Assembly: GCF_004403395.1 (NCBI RefSeq)
Contig: NZ_SOGN01000063.1
Location: 19,902 to 83,901, forward strand
DNA: 64,000 bases
Direction of reading: 5' to 3'
Origin: Cryobacterium cheniae
GTDB lineage: Bacteria; Actinomycetota; Actinomycetes; Actinomycetales; Microbacteriaceae
Both the position numbers and the translations under genes were made by a program. Shown here one piece after another: positions 51,347 through 59,310 of this stretch; position 1 is the first letter of the stretch; each line of letters starts with the position of its first letter. The notes under the pieces were generated by a model. The model did not search any database. It saw nothing but the letters and a program-made list of their open reading frames with translations, and was not told the DNA's origin.

Positions 51347-52254
51347 TGGCTATCACCATCGACTCCCCCGCCACAGTCGAACCCGCGTCCCTCCGAATCG
51401 AGCGGGACCCGCGCGGAGTCCGGCGTATCAACGGCAACCGCACCCGGATCAACTGGTGGGCCACGGCGCTGATCGCGGTCTGCGCGATCACCGTGCTGGT
51501 GCCGCTCTATTTCGCGGTGATCACCGCACTGAAGACCCCCGACCAGCTCGGCGGCACCGGGTTCGAACTGCCCACCGGTTTCCACTGGCAGAACTTCGTC
51601 GACGCCTGGACGCTGACCCGGTTCCCGCAGGCGCTGCTGAACACGGCCCTGATCACCGTCGGCGCCGTCGTGCTCACCCTGTTGACGAACTCTCTGGTGG
51701 CCTATGCCATCGCCCGCAACCTGCACAAGCCGTTCTTCAAGGGCGTCTACTTCTACCTGCTGTCCGCGATCTTCATCCCGTTCCCGATCATCATGCTCCC
51801 GGTTGTGAAGGAGACGGCCCTGTTCGGCCTCGATAACCAGGTCGGGCTGATCCTGCTCTACGCGGTGTTCGGGCTCTCCCTCAACGTCTTCATCTACGTC
51901 GCGTTCATCAAGTCGATCCCGATCGAGCTTGAGGAGGCGGCCTACACCGACGGGGCGACCACCTGGCGGGTGTACTGGCAGATCATCTTCCCGCTGCTGA
52001 CCCCGATGAACGCGACCGTCGGCATCCTCACCTGCGTCTGGGCGTGGAACGACTTCATCCTGCCGCTCGTCGTGCTCTCCGACCCGGCGGCGCGCACCCT
52101 GCAGCTTTCCCAGTTCGTGTTCCAGGGCCAGTTCAACACCAACTACTCGGCCGCGTTCGCCTCGTACCTGATGGCCATGGCCCCGCTGCTGATTGTGTAC
52201 ATTTTTGCCCAGCGCTGGGTCATCTCCGGCGTGATGAGAGGATCGATCAAATGA
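51346..52254 (+). CDS. Sugar ABC transporter permease (MalG/UgpE type)
   Basis: The 302-residue protein has six membrane helices and the EAA loop EEAAYTDGATTWRVYWQIIFPLLTPM. It begins with ATG overlapping the previous stop (TAATG), with an AGGAGG site inside the upstream gene. It ends with the usual SGVMRGSIK tail, and its last codons overlap the glucosidase ATG by four bases. It forms the heterodimeric pore with the upstream permease. Confidence 0.94.
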   Translation: MAITIDSPATVEPASLRIERDPRGVRRINGNRTRINWWATALIAVCAITVLVPLYFAVITALKTPDQLGGTGFELPTGFHWQNFVDAWTLTRFPQALLNTALITVGAVVLTLLTNSLVAYAIARNLHKPFFKGVYFYLLSAIFIPFPIIMLPVVKETALFGLDNQVGLILLYAVFGLSLNVFIYVAFIKSIPIELEEAAYTDGATTWRVYWQIIFPLLTPMNATVGILTCVWAWNDFILPLVVLSDPAARTLQLSQFVFQGQFNTNYSAAFASYLMAMAPLLIVYIFAQRWVISGVMRGSIK

Positions 52255-53951
52255 CAAACACCGCACCGACTGCCTCCCCCGAGACCGCTGCGCCCTGGTG
52301 GACCAGCGCCGTCGTCTACCAGGTGTACCCGCGCAGCTTCGCGGACTCTGACGGCGACGGGATCGGCGACCTCGGCGGCATCCGTTCGAAGCTCGACTAC
52401 CTCGCCGAACTCGGCGTCGACGCGGTCTGGCTCTCCCCCGTCTACCCGTCGCCGCAGCACGACAACGGCTACGACATCAGCGACTACCAGGACATCGAAC
52501 CGGTCTTCGGCAGTCTGGCGGAGTTCGACCTGCTGCTCGCCGAAGCCCACGAGCGCGGCCTCAAGATCGTGATGGACCTCGTGGTGAACCACACCAGCGA
52601 CGAGCACGCCTGGTTCCGGGAATCCCGCTCGTCGCTGACGAATCCGAAGCGCGACTGGTACTGGTGGCGCAAGCCTCAGGCCGACGGCGGCCCGCCGAAC
52701 GGCTGGGGCAGCGCCTTCAGCGGCCCGGCCTGGACCCTCGATCCGGCGACCGGCGAGTACTATCTGCACCTGTTCGCGAAGCAACAGCCCGACCTCAACT
52801 GGGAGAACCCCGAGGTGCGGCAGGCCGTCTACTCGATGATGAACTGGTGGCTGGACCGCGGCGTCGACGGCTTCCGGATGGACGTGATCAACTTCATCGC
52901 CAAGCAGGTCGAGCTGATCGACGGACCGACCCCGGCCAGCGGGGGCGGTTCTCCGATGGGGGCGCAGATCCACGAGTTCCTGCAGGAGATGCACCGCGAG
53001 GTCTTCGACGGGCGGGACGGCCGACACCTCACCGTCGGCGAGATGCCCGGTGTGAGCACCGACGACGCCCTGCTGTTCACCGATCCGGCCCGACGCGAAG
53101 TCGACATGATCTTCCAGTTCGAGCATGTCGGACTCGACCAGGGCGAGCACAAGTTCGACGTGCTCCCCGGCAGCCTGACGGCGCTGAAGAAGAGCCTGTC
53201 CCGCTGGCAGGAGGGCCTGGCCGAGACCGGCTGGAACAGCCTCTACCTGAACAACCACGACCAGCCCCGGCTGGTGTCGCGCTTCGGCAACGACACCGAT
53301 TTCCGCTACGAGTCGGCGACACTCTGGGCCCTGGTGCTGCACCTGCACCGTGGCACGCCCTACATCTACCAGGGCGAGGAGATCGGCATGACCAACGTGC
53401 GCTTCGACTCCATCGACGACTACCGCGACCTCGAGTCGCTCAACCACTATCGCGAGGCCGTGGAGGAGTTCGATCTGGACCCGGGCAGCGTGCTCGCCGG
53501 CGTGCAGACCATGGGCCGCGACAATGCGCGCACGCCCATGCAGTGGGACGCCTCGCCGCAGGCCGGCTTCACCACCGGCACACCATGGCTGGCCGTCAAC
53601 CCGAACAGCACCCGCGTCAACGTGGCCGCCGACCAGGCGAGCGAGCGGAGCGTGTTCCGTTTCTACCAGCGCCTGATCGCACTGCGGCACGAGAACGAGA
53701 CGGTCGCCCTCGGCGACTTCACCCTGCTCGAACCCGACCACGTCGAGCTCTACGCCTTCACCCGCACCCGGGGTGACGAGACGCTGCTCGTCGTGGCGAA
53801 CGCGTCGGATGCCCCGCTGACGAGTCCGCTGCCGATGGACGTCTCCGCTGCGGAGCTGGTGCTGGCCAACTACCCGGCCGCAACGGATGCCGCCGCACCC
53901 GCCGCGGACACGGTCCTGCGTCCCTGGGAGGCGCGCCTCTACCGGCTGTAG
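52251..53951 (+). CDS. GH13 alpha-glucosidase (oligo-1,6-glucosidase type)
   Basis: The 566-residue cytoplasmic enzyme has the GH13 blocks: WWTSAVVYQVYPRSFADSDGDGIGDL, DLVVNHTSDEHAWF, the nucleophile Asp in GFRMDVINF, the acid/base Glu in TVGEMPG and the third acid in YLNNHDQPR. The DSDGDGIGDL metal site and the QPDLNWENPEVR segment point to the alpha-glucosidase/isomaltase group that cleaves short alpha-glucosides, rather than amylases. No signal peptide is present. Together with the binding protein and permeases, it would hydrolyse imported maltose-, sucrose- or isomaltose-like sugars. Its end overlaps the convergent VanZ-like gene by 13 bases. Confidence 0.93.
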   Translation: MTNTAPTASPETAAPWWTSAVVYQVYPRSFADSDGDGIGDLGGIRSKLDYLAELGVDAVWLSPVYPSPQHDNGYDISDYQDIEPVFGSLAEFDLLLAEAHERGLKIVMDLVVNHTSDEHAWFRESRSSLTNPKRDWYWWRKPQADGGPPNGWGSAFSGPAWTLDPATGEYYLHLFAKQQPDLNWENPEVRQAVYSMMNWWLDRGVDGFRMDVINFIAKQVELIDGPTPASGGGSPMGAQIHEFLQEMHREVFDGRDGRHLTVGEMPGVSTDDALLFTDPARREVDMIFQFEHVGLDQGEHKFDVLPGSLTALKKSLSRWQEGLAETGWNSLYLNNHDQPRLVSRFGNDTDFRYESATLWALVLHLHRGTPYIYQGEEIGMTNVRFDSIDDYRDLESLNHYREAVEEFDLDPGSVLAGVQTMGRDNARTPMQWDASPQAGFTTGTPWLAVNPNSTRVNVAADQASERSVFRFYQRLIALRHENETVALGDFTLLEPDHVELYAFTRTRGDETLLVVANASDAPLTSPLPMDVSAAELVLANYPAATDAAAPAADTVLRPWEARLYRL

Positions 53952-54400
53952 GTCGCCGCGGCCCGCCGCGGCGGGGGGTCCTCACGGCGCACCAGCTTGA
54001 ACGCCGTGAGGATGAGGCCGAGAACAACCCCGAGCACCGCGCCGCTCCCGTTCGCGACCAGATCGCGCACATCCGGGTAGCGGGTCGGCAGGAACTGCTG
54101 GGTGAACTCGATCGAACCGGTGAGCACGACGGCCAGGGCGATCGCCAGCCACCAGAGCCGGCGCCCGAACAGCAGCAGCAGGAACACCCCGATCGGGATG
54201 AACATGACGATGTTGGCTCCGAATTCGACCCGCCCGTACGTGATCCAGTCGGTGGCGTCGTGGCGGGAGAACACTCCGAGCGCCCGCAGCAGCAGCCCGT
54301 TGTTGCCGCTGTCGAGCGGCTGCGGCCCGAGGGTCACCCAGCCCACGAACGCCAGATAGGCGAGCGTGACCAGGGACAGGACGGGGTGGCGGTGCAGCAT
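53939..54400 (-). CDS. VanZ-like membrane protein
   Basis: The 153-residue protein has about four or five membrane helices and the VanZ-like pattern: NIVMFIPIGVFLLLLFGRRLWWLAIALAVVLTGSIEFTQQFLPTRYPDVRDLVANGSGAVLGVVLG. The FIPIG, SIEFTQ and RYPDVRDLVANGSGA segments are the family signature. ATG at 54400 has a GGGGAGGA site. VanZ relatives are linked to teicoplanin resistance in enterococci, but most actinobacterial copies have no shown function, and I would not call resistance here. Confidence 0.88.
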   Translation of the reverse strand: MLHRHPVLSLVTLAYLAFVGWVTLGPQPLDSGNNGLLLRALGVFSRHDATDWITYGRVEFGANIVMFIPIGVFLLLLFGRRLWWLAIALAVVLTGSIEFTQQFLPTRYPDVRDLVANGSGAVLGVVLGLILTAFKLVRREDPPPRRAAATYSR

Positions 54401-54454
54401 GGACCCATCCTCCCCGATCCCCGCTGGGGGTCTGCCCAAGGCCCTCCCCACGAC

Positions 54455-54515
54455 CGCGAAAGCGCATAGTCTGCCCCTTCGGGAGTGCCGAGGGGACACA
54501 TCTCGCGCTTTCGCG
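54455..54515. repeat. Intergenic inverted repeat, CGCGAAAGCGC type
   Basis: A perfect 11-bp inverted repeat, CGCGAAAGCGC (54455-54465) and GCGCTTTCGCG (54505-54515), encloses a second, imperfect GC-rich stem around CCCCTTCGG/CCGAGGGG. It lies 14 bases after the stop of the amino acid permease and upstream of the VanZ-like gene. It may terminate the permease transcript, but it has no T-run and differs in sequence from the other repeat family in this window. Confidence 0.65.
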
Positions 54516-54528
54516 TGCAGTACAGGCG

Positions 54529-56064
54529 CTACTTGCCCAGCGCGGCCTTCTCCTCGGCGATGAGCTCGTCGCGAAAAGTTTCGTCGAAGACACGCTTGGC
54601 CTCGATGCCGACCACCGAGTGGCGGCGACCGTAGAGGAAATACACCGCGATTCCGATCGCGAGCCACACCGCGAAGCGCACCCAGGTGAGCGTCGTGAGG
54701 TTGAGCATCAGCCAGAAGCAGAGCGCCGCCGACAGGATCGGCAGGAACGGCGAGAAGGGCACCTTGAAGGCCCGGGGCAGGTCGGGCCGCTTCTTGCGCA
54801 GCACGACCACGGCGATGCTGACCAGCACGAAGGCCGACAACGTTCCGATATTGATCATTTCCTCGAGCACGCCCACGTCGGTGAACCCGGCGATCAGGGC
54901 GACCGCGGCACCGGAGATGATCTGCACCCGGGCGGGGGTGCCGCGCTTGGAGGAGGTGACGCTCAGACCGCGTGGCAGCAGGCCGTCCCGGCTCATGGCG
55001 AAGAGCACCCGGGAAAGGCCGAGGAGCAGCACCATGATCACGGTGGTCAGCCCCACCAGGATGCCGACCGAGATGACCTGGGCGGCCCAGCCGGCACCGA
55101 CCGAGATGAAGGCCGTGGCGAGCGAGGCGTTGGGGTCGTCGGCGAGAACCGTGTACGGAACCATGCCGGTGAGCACGAGGCTGACGCCGAGGTACAACAC
55201 CGTGACGATGGCCAGACCGGCGAAGATTCCGCGCGGAAGGGTCTTCTGCGGGTTCTTGACCTCCTCGGCGCTGGTGGCGACCACGTCGAATCCGATGAAC
55301 GCGAAGAAGACCAGCGAGGCGCCGGCGAGCAGGCCGAACAATCCATACTGGGCCGGCTGGGCGCCGGTCATGAACGAGAAGAGTGACTGCATCCAGACGT
55401 CGCCGTCTCCGCCGGTGGAGGGCACGGCCTCGGGGATGAACGGCGTGTAGTTCTTCGGGTTGATGAAGAAGGCACCCACGACGATCACGAACACCACGAT
55501 CGCGACCTTGAGGATGGTGAAGATGCTGGCGACACGCGCGGAAAGCTTGGTACCCAGCACCAGGAGGGTGGTGAAGATGGCGACGATGACGAACGCGCCC
55601 CAGCTGACCTGCAGGCCGAAGACCGGGATCGTGGCCGGGACATCCCAGTTCCAGAGCGCGAAGACCTCACTGAGGTAGATGCCCCAATACTTCGCGATCA
55701 CGGCGGCGGCGGTCAGCATCTCGAGGATGAGGTCCCAGCCGATGATCCAGGCGAGCAACTCGCCGAGGGTCGCGTAGGTGAAGGTGTACGCCGAGCCGGC
55801 CACGGGAACCGCCGAGGCGAACTCCGCGTAACACATGATGGCCAGCGCGCAGGTGACCGCGGCGAGGAGGAACGCCAGGGTGACGGATGGCCCGGCGTAG
55901 CTGCCGGCCGCCTTCGCCCCGACCGAGAAGATCCCGGCGCCGACGGCAACCGCGACGCCCATGATCATGAGGTCCCAGGTGCCCAGCGTGCGCTTGAGGC
56001 TGTGGTCCTTCTCGAGGGAGTCGGCCATGGAGGCTTCGATACTCTTGGTGCGCCAGACGCTCAT
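54529..56064 (-). CDS. APC-family amino acid permease (cationic amino acid transporter type)
   Basis: The 511-residue protein has 12 or more membrane helices. The first has the substrate motif GVAVAVGAGIFSVGAKAAG, then CYAEFASAVPVAGSAYTFTYATLGELLAWIIGWDLILEML, FAFIGFDVVATSAEEVKNPQKTLPRGI and RVLFAMSRDGLLP. These match the CAT/YfnA group that carries basic or neutral amino acids. A short cytoplasmic N terminus (MSVWRTKSIEASMADS) and a charged C-terminal tail flank the core. ATG at 56064; the ribosome site is weak. Divergent from the AzlCD exporter. Confidence 0.93.
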   Translation of the reverse strand: MSVWRTKSIEASMADSLEKDHSLKRTLGTWDLMIMGVAVAVGAGIFSVGAKAAGSYAGPSVTLAFLLAAVTCALAIMCYAEFASAVPVAGSAYTFTYATLGELLAWIIGWDLILEMLTAAAVIAKYWGIYLSEVFALWNWDVPATIPVFGLQVSWGAFVIVAIFTTLLVLGTKLSARVASIFTILKVAIVVFVIVVGAFFINPKNYTPFIPEAVPSTGGDGDVWMQSLFSFMTGAQPAQYGLFGLLAGASLVFFAFIGFDVVATSAEEVKNPQKTLPRGIFAGLAIVTVLYLGVSLVLTGMVPYTVLADDPNASLATAFISVGAGWAAQVISVGILVGLTTVIMVLLLGLSRVLFAMSRDGLLPRGLSVTSSKRGTPARVQIISGAAVALIAGFTDVGVLEEMINIGTLSAFVLVSIAVVVLRKKRPDLPRAFKVPFSPFLPILSAALCFWLMLNLTTLTWVRFAVWLAIGIAVYFLYGRRHSVVGIEAKRVFDETFRDELIAEEKAALGK

Positions 56065-56181
56065 AACTGGGGGCTTCCATTCCGTTGGGTTCCGCTCAAT
56101 GCTAGGCCCCCGCGGGGCATCCCCGCCCTGGCACTCCCCGACCCGGGCTCCCCACCCCCGAGTTGCGGGCGCCACGCCCCG

Positions 56182-56187
56182 TAGCAT
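56182..56187 (+). promoter_or_regulatory. -10 element of azlC-azlD, leaderless type
   Basis: TAGCAT is followed by six bases and the GTG start at 56194. The 129-base gap to the APC permease has no other clear element. Confidence 0.45.
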
Positions 56188-56193
56188 TGACCG

Positions 56194-56955
56194 GTGCCCA
56201 CCGACCTCCGTCACTCCCCCGGGGCCCGGGTCGGGCTGTCGATCGCGGTGGCCACCGGGCTCTACGGCATCTCGTTCGGCGCCCTCTCCGTTTCGTCTGG
56301 CCTCGATGTCTGGCAGACCTCGGCGCTGAGCCTGCTCCTGTTCTCCGGGGGCTCCCAGTTCGCGTTCATCGGCGTGATCGCCGGCGGCGGCAGCGGTGCG
56401 GCAGCCGCCGGCGCGGCGGCGCTCCTCGGCATCCGCAACGCGGTGTACGGGATGCAGTTGAACGCCCTGCTGCACCCTCATGGCTGGCGCCGCTTCGCAG
56501 CAGCCCAGGTCACCATCGACGAGTCACTCGCCACGAGCACCGGGCAGACCGACCCGGTCGAGCAGAAGCGGGGGTTCTGGGTGGCCGGCCTGGGCATCTT
56601 CGTGCTCTGGAACGTGTTCACTCTGGTCGGGGCGCTCGCGGGCGACGCCCTGGGCGACCCGAAACAGTGGGGTCTCGACGGGGCGGCGGTCGCGGCGTTC
56701 CTCGGACTGCTCTGGCCGCGGCTGCGGTCCCGGGAGGCCGGGGCGACCGCCGCGGTCTGCGCGCTCGCCACCGTGCTGGCCGTGCCGTTCGTGCCGCCGG
56801 GCGTTCCGATCCTGGTGGCGGCCGTTGTCGCCGCCGCCATCGGCTGGTTCGGGTTTCGGCACGGGCCCGAGGGCGAGGGCCTCGAGCCCGACGTCGATCC
56901 CTATCCCGGTCCGCAGGGTCGACCCGGGCCGACGAATGCGCCGGCAACCCGATGA
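56194..56955 (+). CDS. azlC: AzlC-family branched-chain amino acid exporter, large subunit
   Basis: The 253-residue protein has about seven membrane helices and the AzlC pattern: ATGLYGISFGALSVSSGLDVWQTSALSLLLFSGGSQFAFIGVI and LLGIRNAVYGMQLNALLHPHGWRRFAAAQVTIDESLA. A Pro/Gly-rich cytoplasmic tail of about 35 residues ends it. AzlC and AzlD together export branched-chain amino acids (BrnFE in Corynebacterium). Given the leucine-degradation island earlier in the window, the cell appears equipped both to use and to expel these amino acids. GTG start at 56194, overlapping azlD by four bases at the end. Confidence 0.92.
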   Translation: MPTDLRHSPGARVGLSIAVATGLYGISFGALSVSSGLDVWQTSALSLLLFSGGSQFAFIGVIAGGGSGAAAAGAAALLGIRNAVYGMQLNALLHPHGWRRFAAAQVTIDESLATSTGQTDPVEQKRGFWVAGLGIFVLWNVFTLVGALAGDALGDPKQWGLDGAAVAAFLGLLWPRLRSREAGATAAVCALATVLAVPFVPPGVPILVAAVVAAAIGWFGFRHGPEGEGLEPDVDPYPGPQGRPGPTNAPATR

Positions 56956-57263
56956 ACGTCTGGTTCTGGATCCTCGTGGCCTGCGCGGCGGCATACCTCA
57001 CCAAGCTGCTCGGCTACCTCGTGCCGCGGAAATGGCTCACCAACGCGCGCGTCGCCCGCGTCGCCGGCACCCTCACCATCGGTCTGCTGGCCTCCCTGAC
57101 GGTCGCGAACACCGTGGCCACCGGTCAGGAGATGGTTCTGGACGCCCGGCTCGGAGCGCTCGTCGCCGCGGCGATCGCGCTCCGGTTCAAGGCCCCGTTC
57201 CTGGTGGTGGTCATCGTGGGCGCGTCCGCGGCCGCCGGGCTTCGACTCCTGGGCGCGGCGTAG
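56952..57263 (+). CDS. azlD: AzlD-family branched-chain amino acid exporter, small subunit
   Basis: The 103-residue protein has four membrane helices with the AzlD features AYLTKLLGYLVPRKWL and LIGL-type second helix (TIGLLASLTVANTVATG), then LGALVAAAIALRFKAPFLVVVIVGASAAAGLRLLG. It overlaps the azlC stop (ATGA) and forms the two-part exporter with it. A palindromic repeat begins 15 bases after its stop codon. Confidence 0.92.
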   Translation: MNVWFWILVACAAAYLTKLLGYLVPRKWLTNARVARVAGTLTIGLLASLTVANTVATGQEMVLDARLGALVAAAIALRFKAPFLVVVIVGASAAAGLRLLGAA

Positions 57264-57278
57264 GGCGTTCCCACCCGA

Positions 57279-57340
57279 CTGTTGCCGGTTCGGACATCTG
57301 TTGCCGGCACCCGGGCAACAGATGTCCGAACGGGCGACGG
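57279..57340. repeat. Palindromic intergenic repeat, copy 3
   Basis: The core is a perfect 18-bp inverted repeat (57288-57305 and 57314-57331, GTTCGGACATCTGTTGCC) with an eight-base loop, extended by imperfect outer arms. It is the best conserved of the three copies (others at 16684-16752 and 41899-41960). It follows azlD and precedes the promoter of the small YegP-like gene. Confidence 0.82.
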
Positions 57341-57428
57341 TTGCCGGCCGAGCCGGCGGGAGCGGTAGGGTTTTTTCAACGGCATTGCTGCCGACCACGT
57401 TTTTCAATGTTGAAGAAATGAGTGTGTG

Positions 57429-57617
57429 ATGAGCGGAAAATACGAGCTCTACGCAGAACGATCCGGCGGATACCAGTTTCGGCTGAAGGCCAACAACGGC
57501 GAAGTGATCGCGACCTCCGAGAGCTACCACTCCAAGGCGGAGGCTCTCAAGGGCATCGAGGCGCTGAAGGCCCACGTCAAGTCGCATGTGGTCGACATGA
57601 CGGAACCGGACGCCTGA
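57429..57617 (+). CDS. YegP-like small protein (DUF1508)
   Basis: The 62-residue protein is one DUF1508 unit: KYELYAERSGGYQFRLKANNGEVIATSESYHSKAEALKGIEALKAH. The pattern F-x-L-K-x2-N-G-x2-I-x-x-S-E-x-Y is the family hallmark. E. coli YegP has two such units; single-unit forms are common. Function unknown. The preceding gap 57341-57428 contains a TAGGGT -10-like box, a CGGCA/TGCCG hairpin and AT-rich TTCAAC/GTTGAA arms that may regulate it. Confidence 0.88.
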   Translation: MSGKYELYAERSGGYQFRLKANNGEVIATSESYHSKAEALKGIEALKAHVKSHVVDMTEPDA

Positions 57618-57644
57618 GCCGAGCTCGTCTAAGCCGAGCTCGTC

Positions 57645-58733
57645 CTATCCGGCCGCGAGCAGTTCGGCGGGGAGCTGTTCGCCGTGGAGCAGTCCGGCGG
57701 CGAGCAGTTCCAGCGTGCGCTCACGACCGGGTGAGGTGGCCGCGTCGGCGCCCGTGTGTGCGGAGGCGATCGGCTGCAGCATGACCTCGTCGACCCCGAA
57801 CTGTGCCGCGAGGGCACGGATGCGCGTGGCCGCGGCGACGGGTTCGTCGATGATCCAGGTGGCCGCCATCCGTTCGGTCATCTCGAGCAGCGCCGGGGCC
57901 ATGGGCGCGGCGGCGGCCTCTTCGACCGTCGCGAGCGGGCCGAGGGGCAGGCCCGAACGCAGGCGCGCCATCTGCTGCATCTGCGGCAGCGCGAGGGCCA
58001 GGGCCTCGGCCCTGGTGTCGGCCACCGACACGTTCAGGGTGAGGATCGTGCGGGGTGCGTCGAGGGACTCGCTGGGCGTGAACCCGCGGCGGTACAGGTC
58101 GAGGGCCTGGGTGGTGCCGTCCCCGGCGAAGTGGTTGGCGAAGACGTAGGGCATGCCCTGGCGGGCCGCGAGCCGGGCCGAGTATTCGCTGGAGCCGAGC
58201 AGCCAGATTTCGGGCATCGCGGTGGCGGCGGGCGTCGCGTGCAGGGTGTATTCCTGGCCGGAGGTGAGGCTGAGTGACGCACCGTCCGGGTGCAGCAGAG
58301 CCGTGATGTCGGCGATGTTGCGCGGGAACGCGTCCACCTCGCTGACGGCTCCGCTGGAGCGCAGCAGAGCGGTGATCATCGGGTCGCTGCCGGGCGCTCG
58401 TCCCAGCCCCAGGTCGATGCGGCCGGGGAAAGCGGCCTCGAGGATGCCGAACTGCTCGGCGATCACGAGCGGCGAGTGGTTGGGCAGCATGACTCCCCCT
58501 GAGCCGACCCGGATACGTTCGGTCTGCGCCGCGAGAATGCCGATCAGCACGGGCGGGTTCGTCGATGCGACCGCCTGCATGTTGTGGTGCTCAGCCACCC
58601 AGTACCGGGTGTAGCCGAGCCGGTCCGCGCTCTGGGCGAGGTGCACGGCTGCCGCGATCGCCTGAGCGGAGCTCTGCGAGGTGCGGACGGGGATCAGATC
58701 GAGCACGGAGAGGCTCAGCGCGGAGGGAGACAT
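57645..58733 (-). CDS. LLM-class flavin-dependent oxidoreductase (MsnO8-type)
   Basis: The 362-residue luciferase-like barrel starts at ATG 58733 with SLSVLDLIPVRTSQSSAQAI, the signature of the MsnO8/YhbW subgroup. It continues with YWVAEHHNMQAVASTNPPVLIGILAAQTERIRVGSGGVMLPNHSPLVIAEQFG, FPGRIDLGLGRAPGSDP and EIWLLGSSEYSARLAARQG. The C terminus has an LLAAG repeat. It uses reduced FMN supplied by another enzyme; substrate unknown. It stands alone, downstream of rpsO but separated from it by a terminator. Confidence 0.88.
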   Translation of the reverse strand: MSPSALSLSVLDLIPVRTSQSSAQAIAAAVHLAQSADRLGYTRYWVAEHHNMQAVASTNPPVLIGILAAQTERIRVGSGGVMLPNHSPLVIAEQFGILEAAFPGRIDLGLGRAPGSDPMITALLRSSGAVSEVDAFPRNIADITALLHPDGASLSLTSGQEYTLHATPAATAMPEIWLLGSSEYSARLAARQGMPYVFANHFAGDGTTQALDLYRRGFTPSESLDAPRTILTLNVSVADTRAEALALALPQMQQMARLRSGLPLGPLATVEEAAAAPMAPALLEMTERMAATWIIDEPVAAATRIRALAAQFGVDEVMLQPIASAHTGADAATSPGRERTLELLAAGLLHGEQLPAELLAAG

Positions 58734-58785
58734 TGCTGGGGGAAACCCCGCCGGGCACGGGGATATTCCCGGTTCCGGGCAGACG

Positions 58786-58820
58786 AAACGGGCCGCCACC
58801 CGAAGGGTGACGGCCCGTTT
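58786..58820. terminator. Rho-independent terminator of rpsO
   Basis: AAACGGGCCGCCACCC and GGGTGACGGCCCGTTT pair around a CGAA tetraloop, ending 33 bases after the rpsO stop. A T-run flanks the stem on either strand, but the position after rpsO on the minus strand makes it the rpsO terminator. Confidence 0.85.
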
Positions 58821-58852
58821 GTAAGAAGATCGCGGTGTCTTCGAAAAGTGCC

Positions 58853-59122
58853 TTAGCGGCGCAGTCCGAGGCTGCCGATCAGCGTGCGGTACCGGGTGAT
58901 GTCGATATCCGACAGGTAACCGAGCAGACGACGGCGCTGACCAACCATGAGAAGCAGGCCACGACGCGAGTGGTGGTCGTGCTTGTGCTCTTTCAGGTGC
59001 TCCGTGAGGTCCAGGATGCGCTGCGTGAGCATGGCAATCTGAACTTCGGGGGACCCGGTGTCGCCTGGGTGGGTAGCGTACTTTTCGATGATCGCCTTCT
59101 TTGCATTAGCTTCGAGTGCCAT
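58853..59122 (-). CDS. rpsO: 30S ribosomal protein S15
   Basis: The 89-residue protein is a complete S15: [62 protein letters not shown] and [13 protein letters not shown]. It binds 16S rRNA in the small-subunit platform and usually autoregulates. A GGGGAT ribosome site precedes the ATG. In most bacteria pnp follows directly; here a terminator and 14.5 kb of other genes intervene. Confidence 0.98.
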   Translation of the reverse strand: MALEANAKKAIIEKYATHPGDTGSPEVQIAMLTQRILDLTEHLKEHKHDHHSRRGLLLMVGQRRRLLGYLSDIDITRYRTLIGSLGLRR

Positions 59123-59211
59123 AGATGGGATCCCCTTTCTCTCACTGCGCGGTGCCCGGGGCCGAATGCCTGGGCTCTCTTGTTCCGCGGCCGTCAAACG
59201 GCAACCGTCCG

Positions 59212-59217
59212 AGTTTA
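59212..59217 (-). promoter_or_regulatory. -10 element of rpsO
   Basis: TAAACT on the minus strand lies about 90 bases before the rpsO ATG, leaving a leader of about 80 bases, long enough for an S15-binding structure. No clear -35 box is visible. Confidence 0.4.
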
Positions 59218-59310
59218 GCAGAGTCGGAGCGAACGTCCGGCGGCAGTCAGACGCTGCGGGCGGTGGGCGCGCAGGCGGACTGGGTCTGCCGCTGGTTTCG
59301 CCACCTTGGC

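Noticed and set aside
53939..54400. VanZ-like gene as a glycopeptide-resistance determinant
   Set aside because: No vanHAX or vanRS genes are nearby, and the family is widespread in actinobacteria without known resistance.
16684..57340. The three palindromic repeats as a CRISPR array or transposon ends
   Set aside because: They are single copies tens of kilobases apart with no spacers, no cas genes, no transposase and no target-site duplications that I can see.
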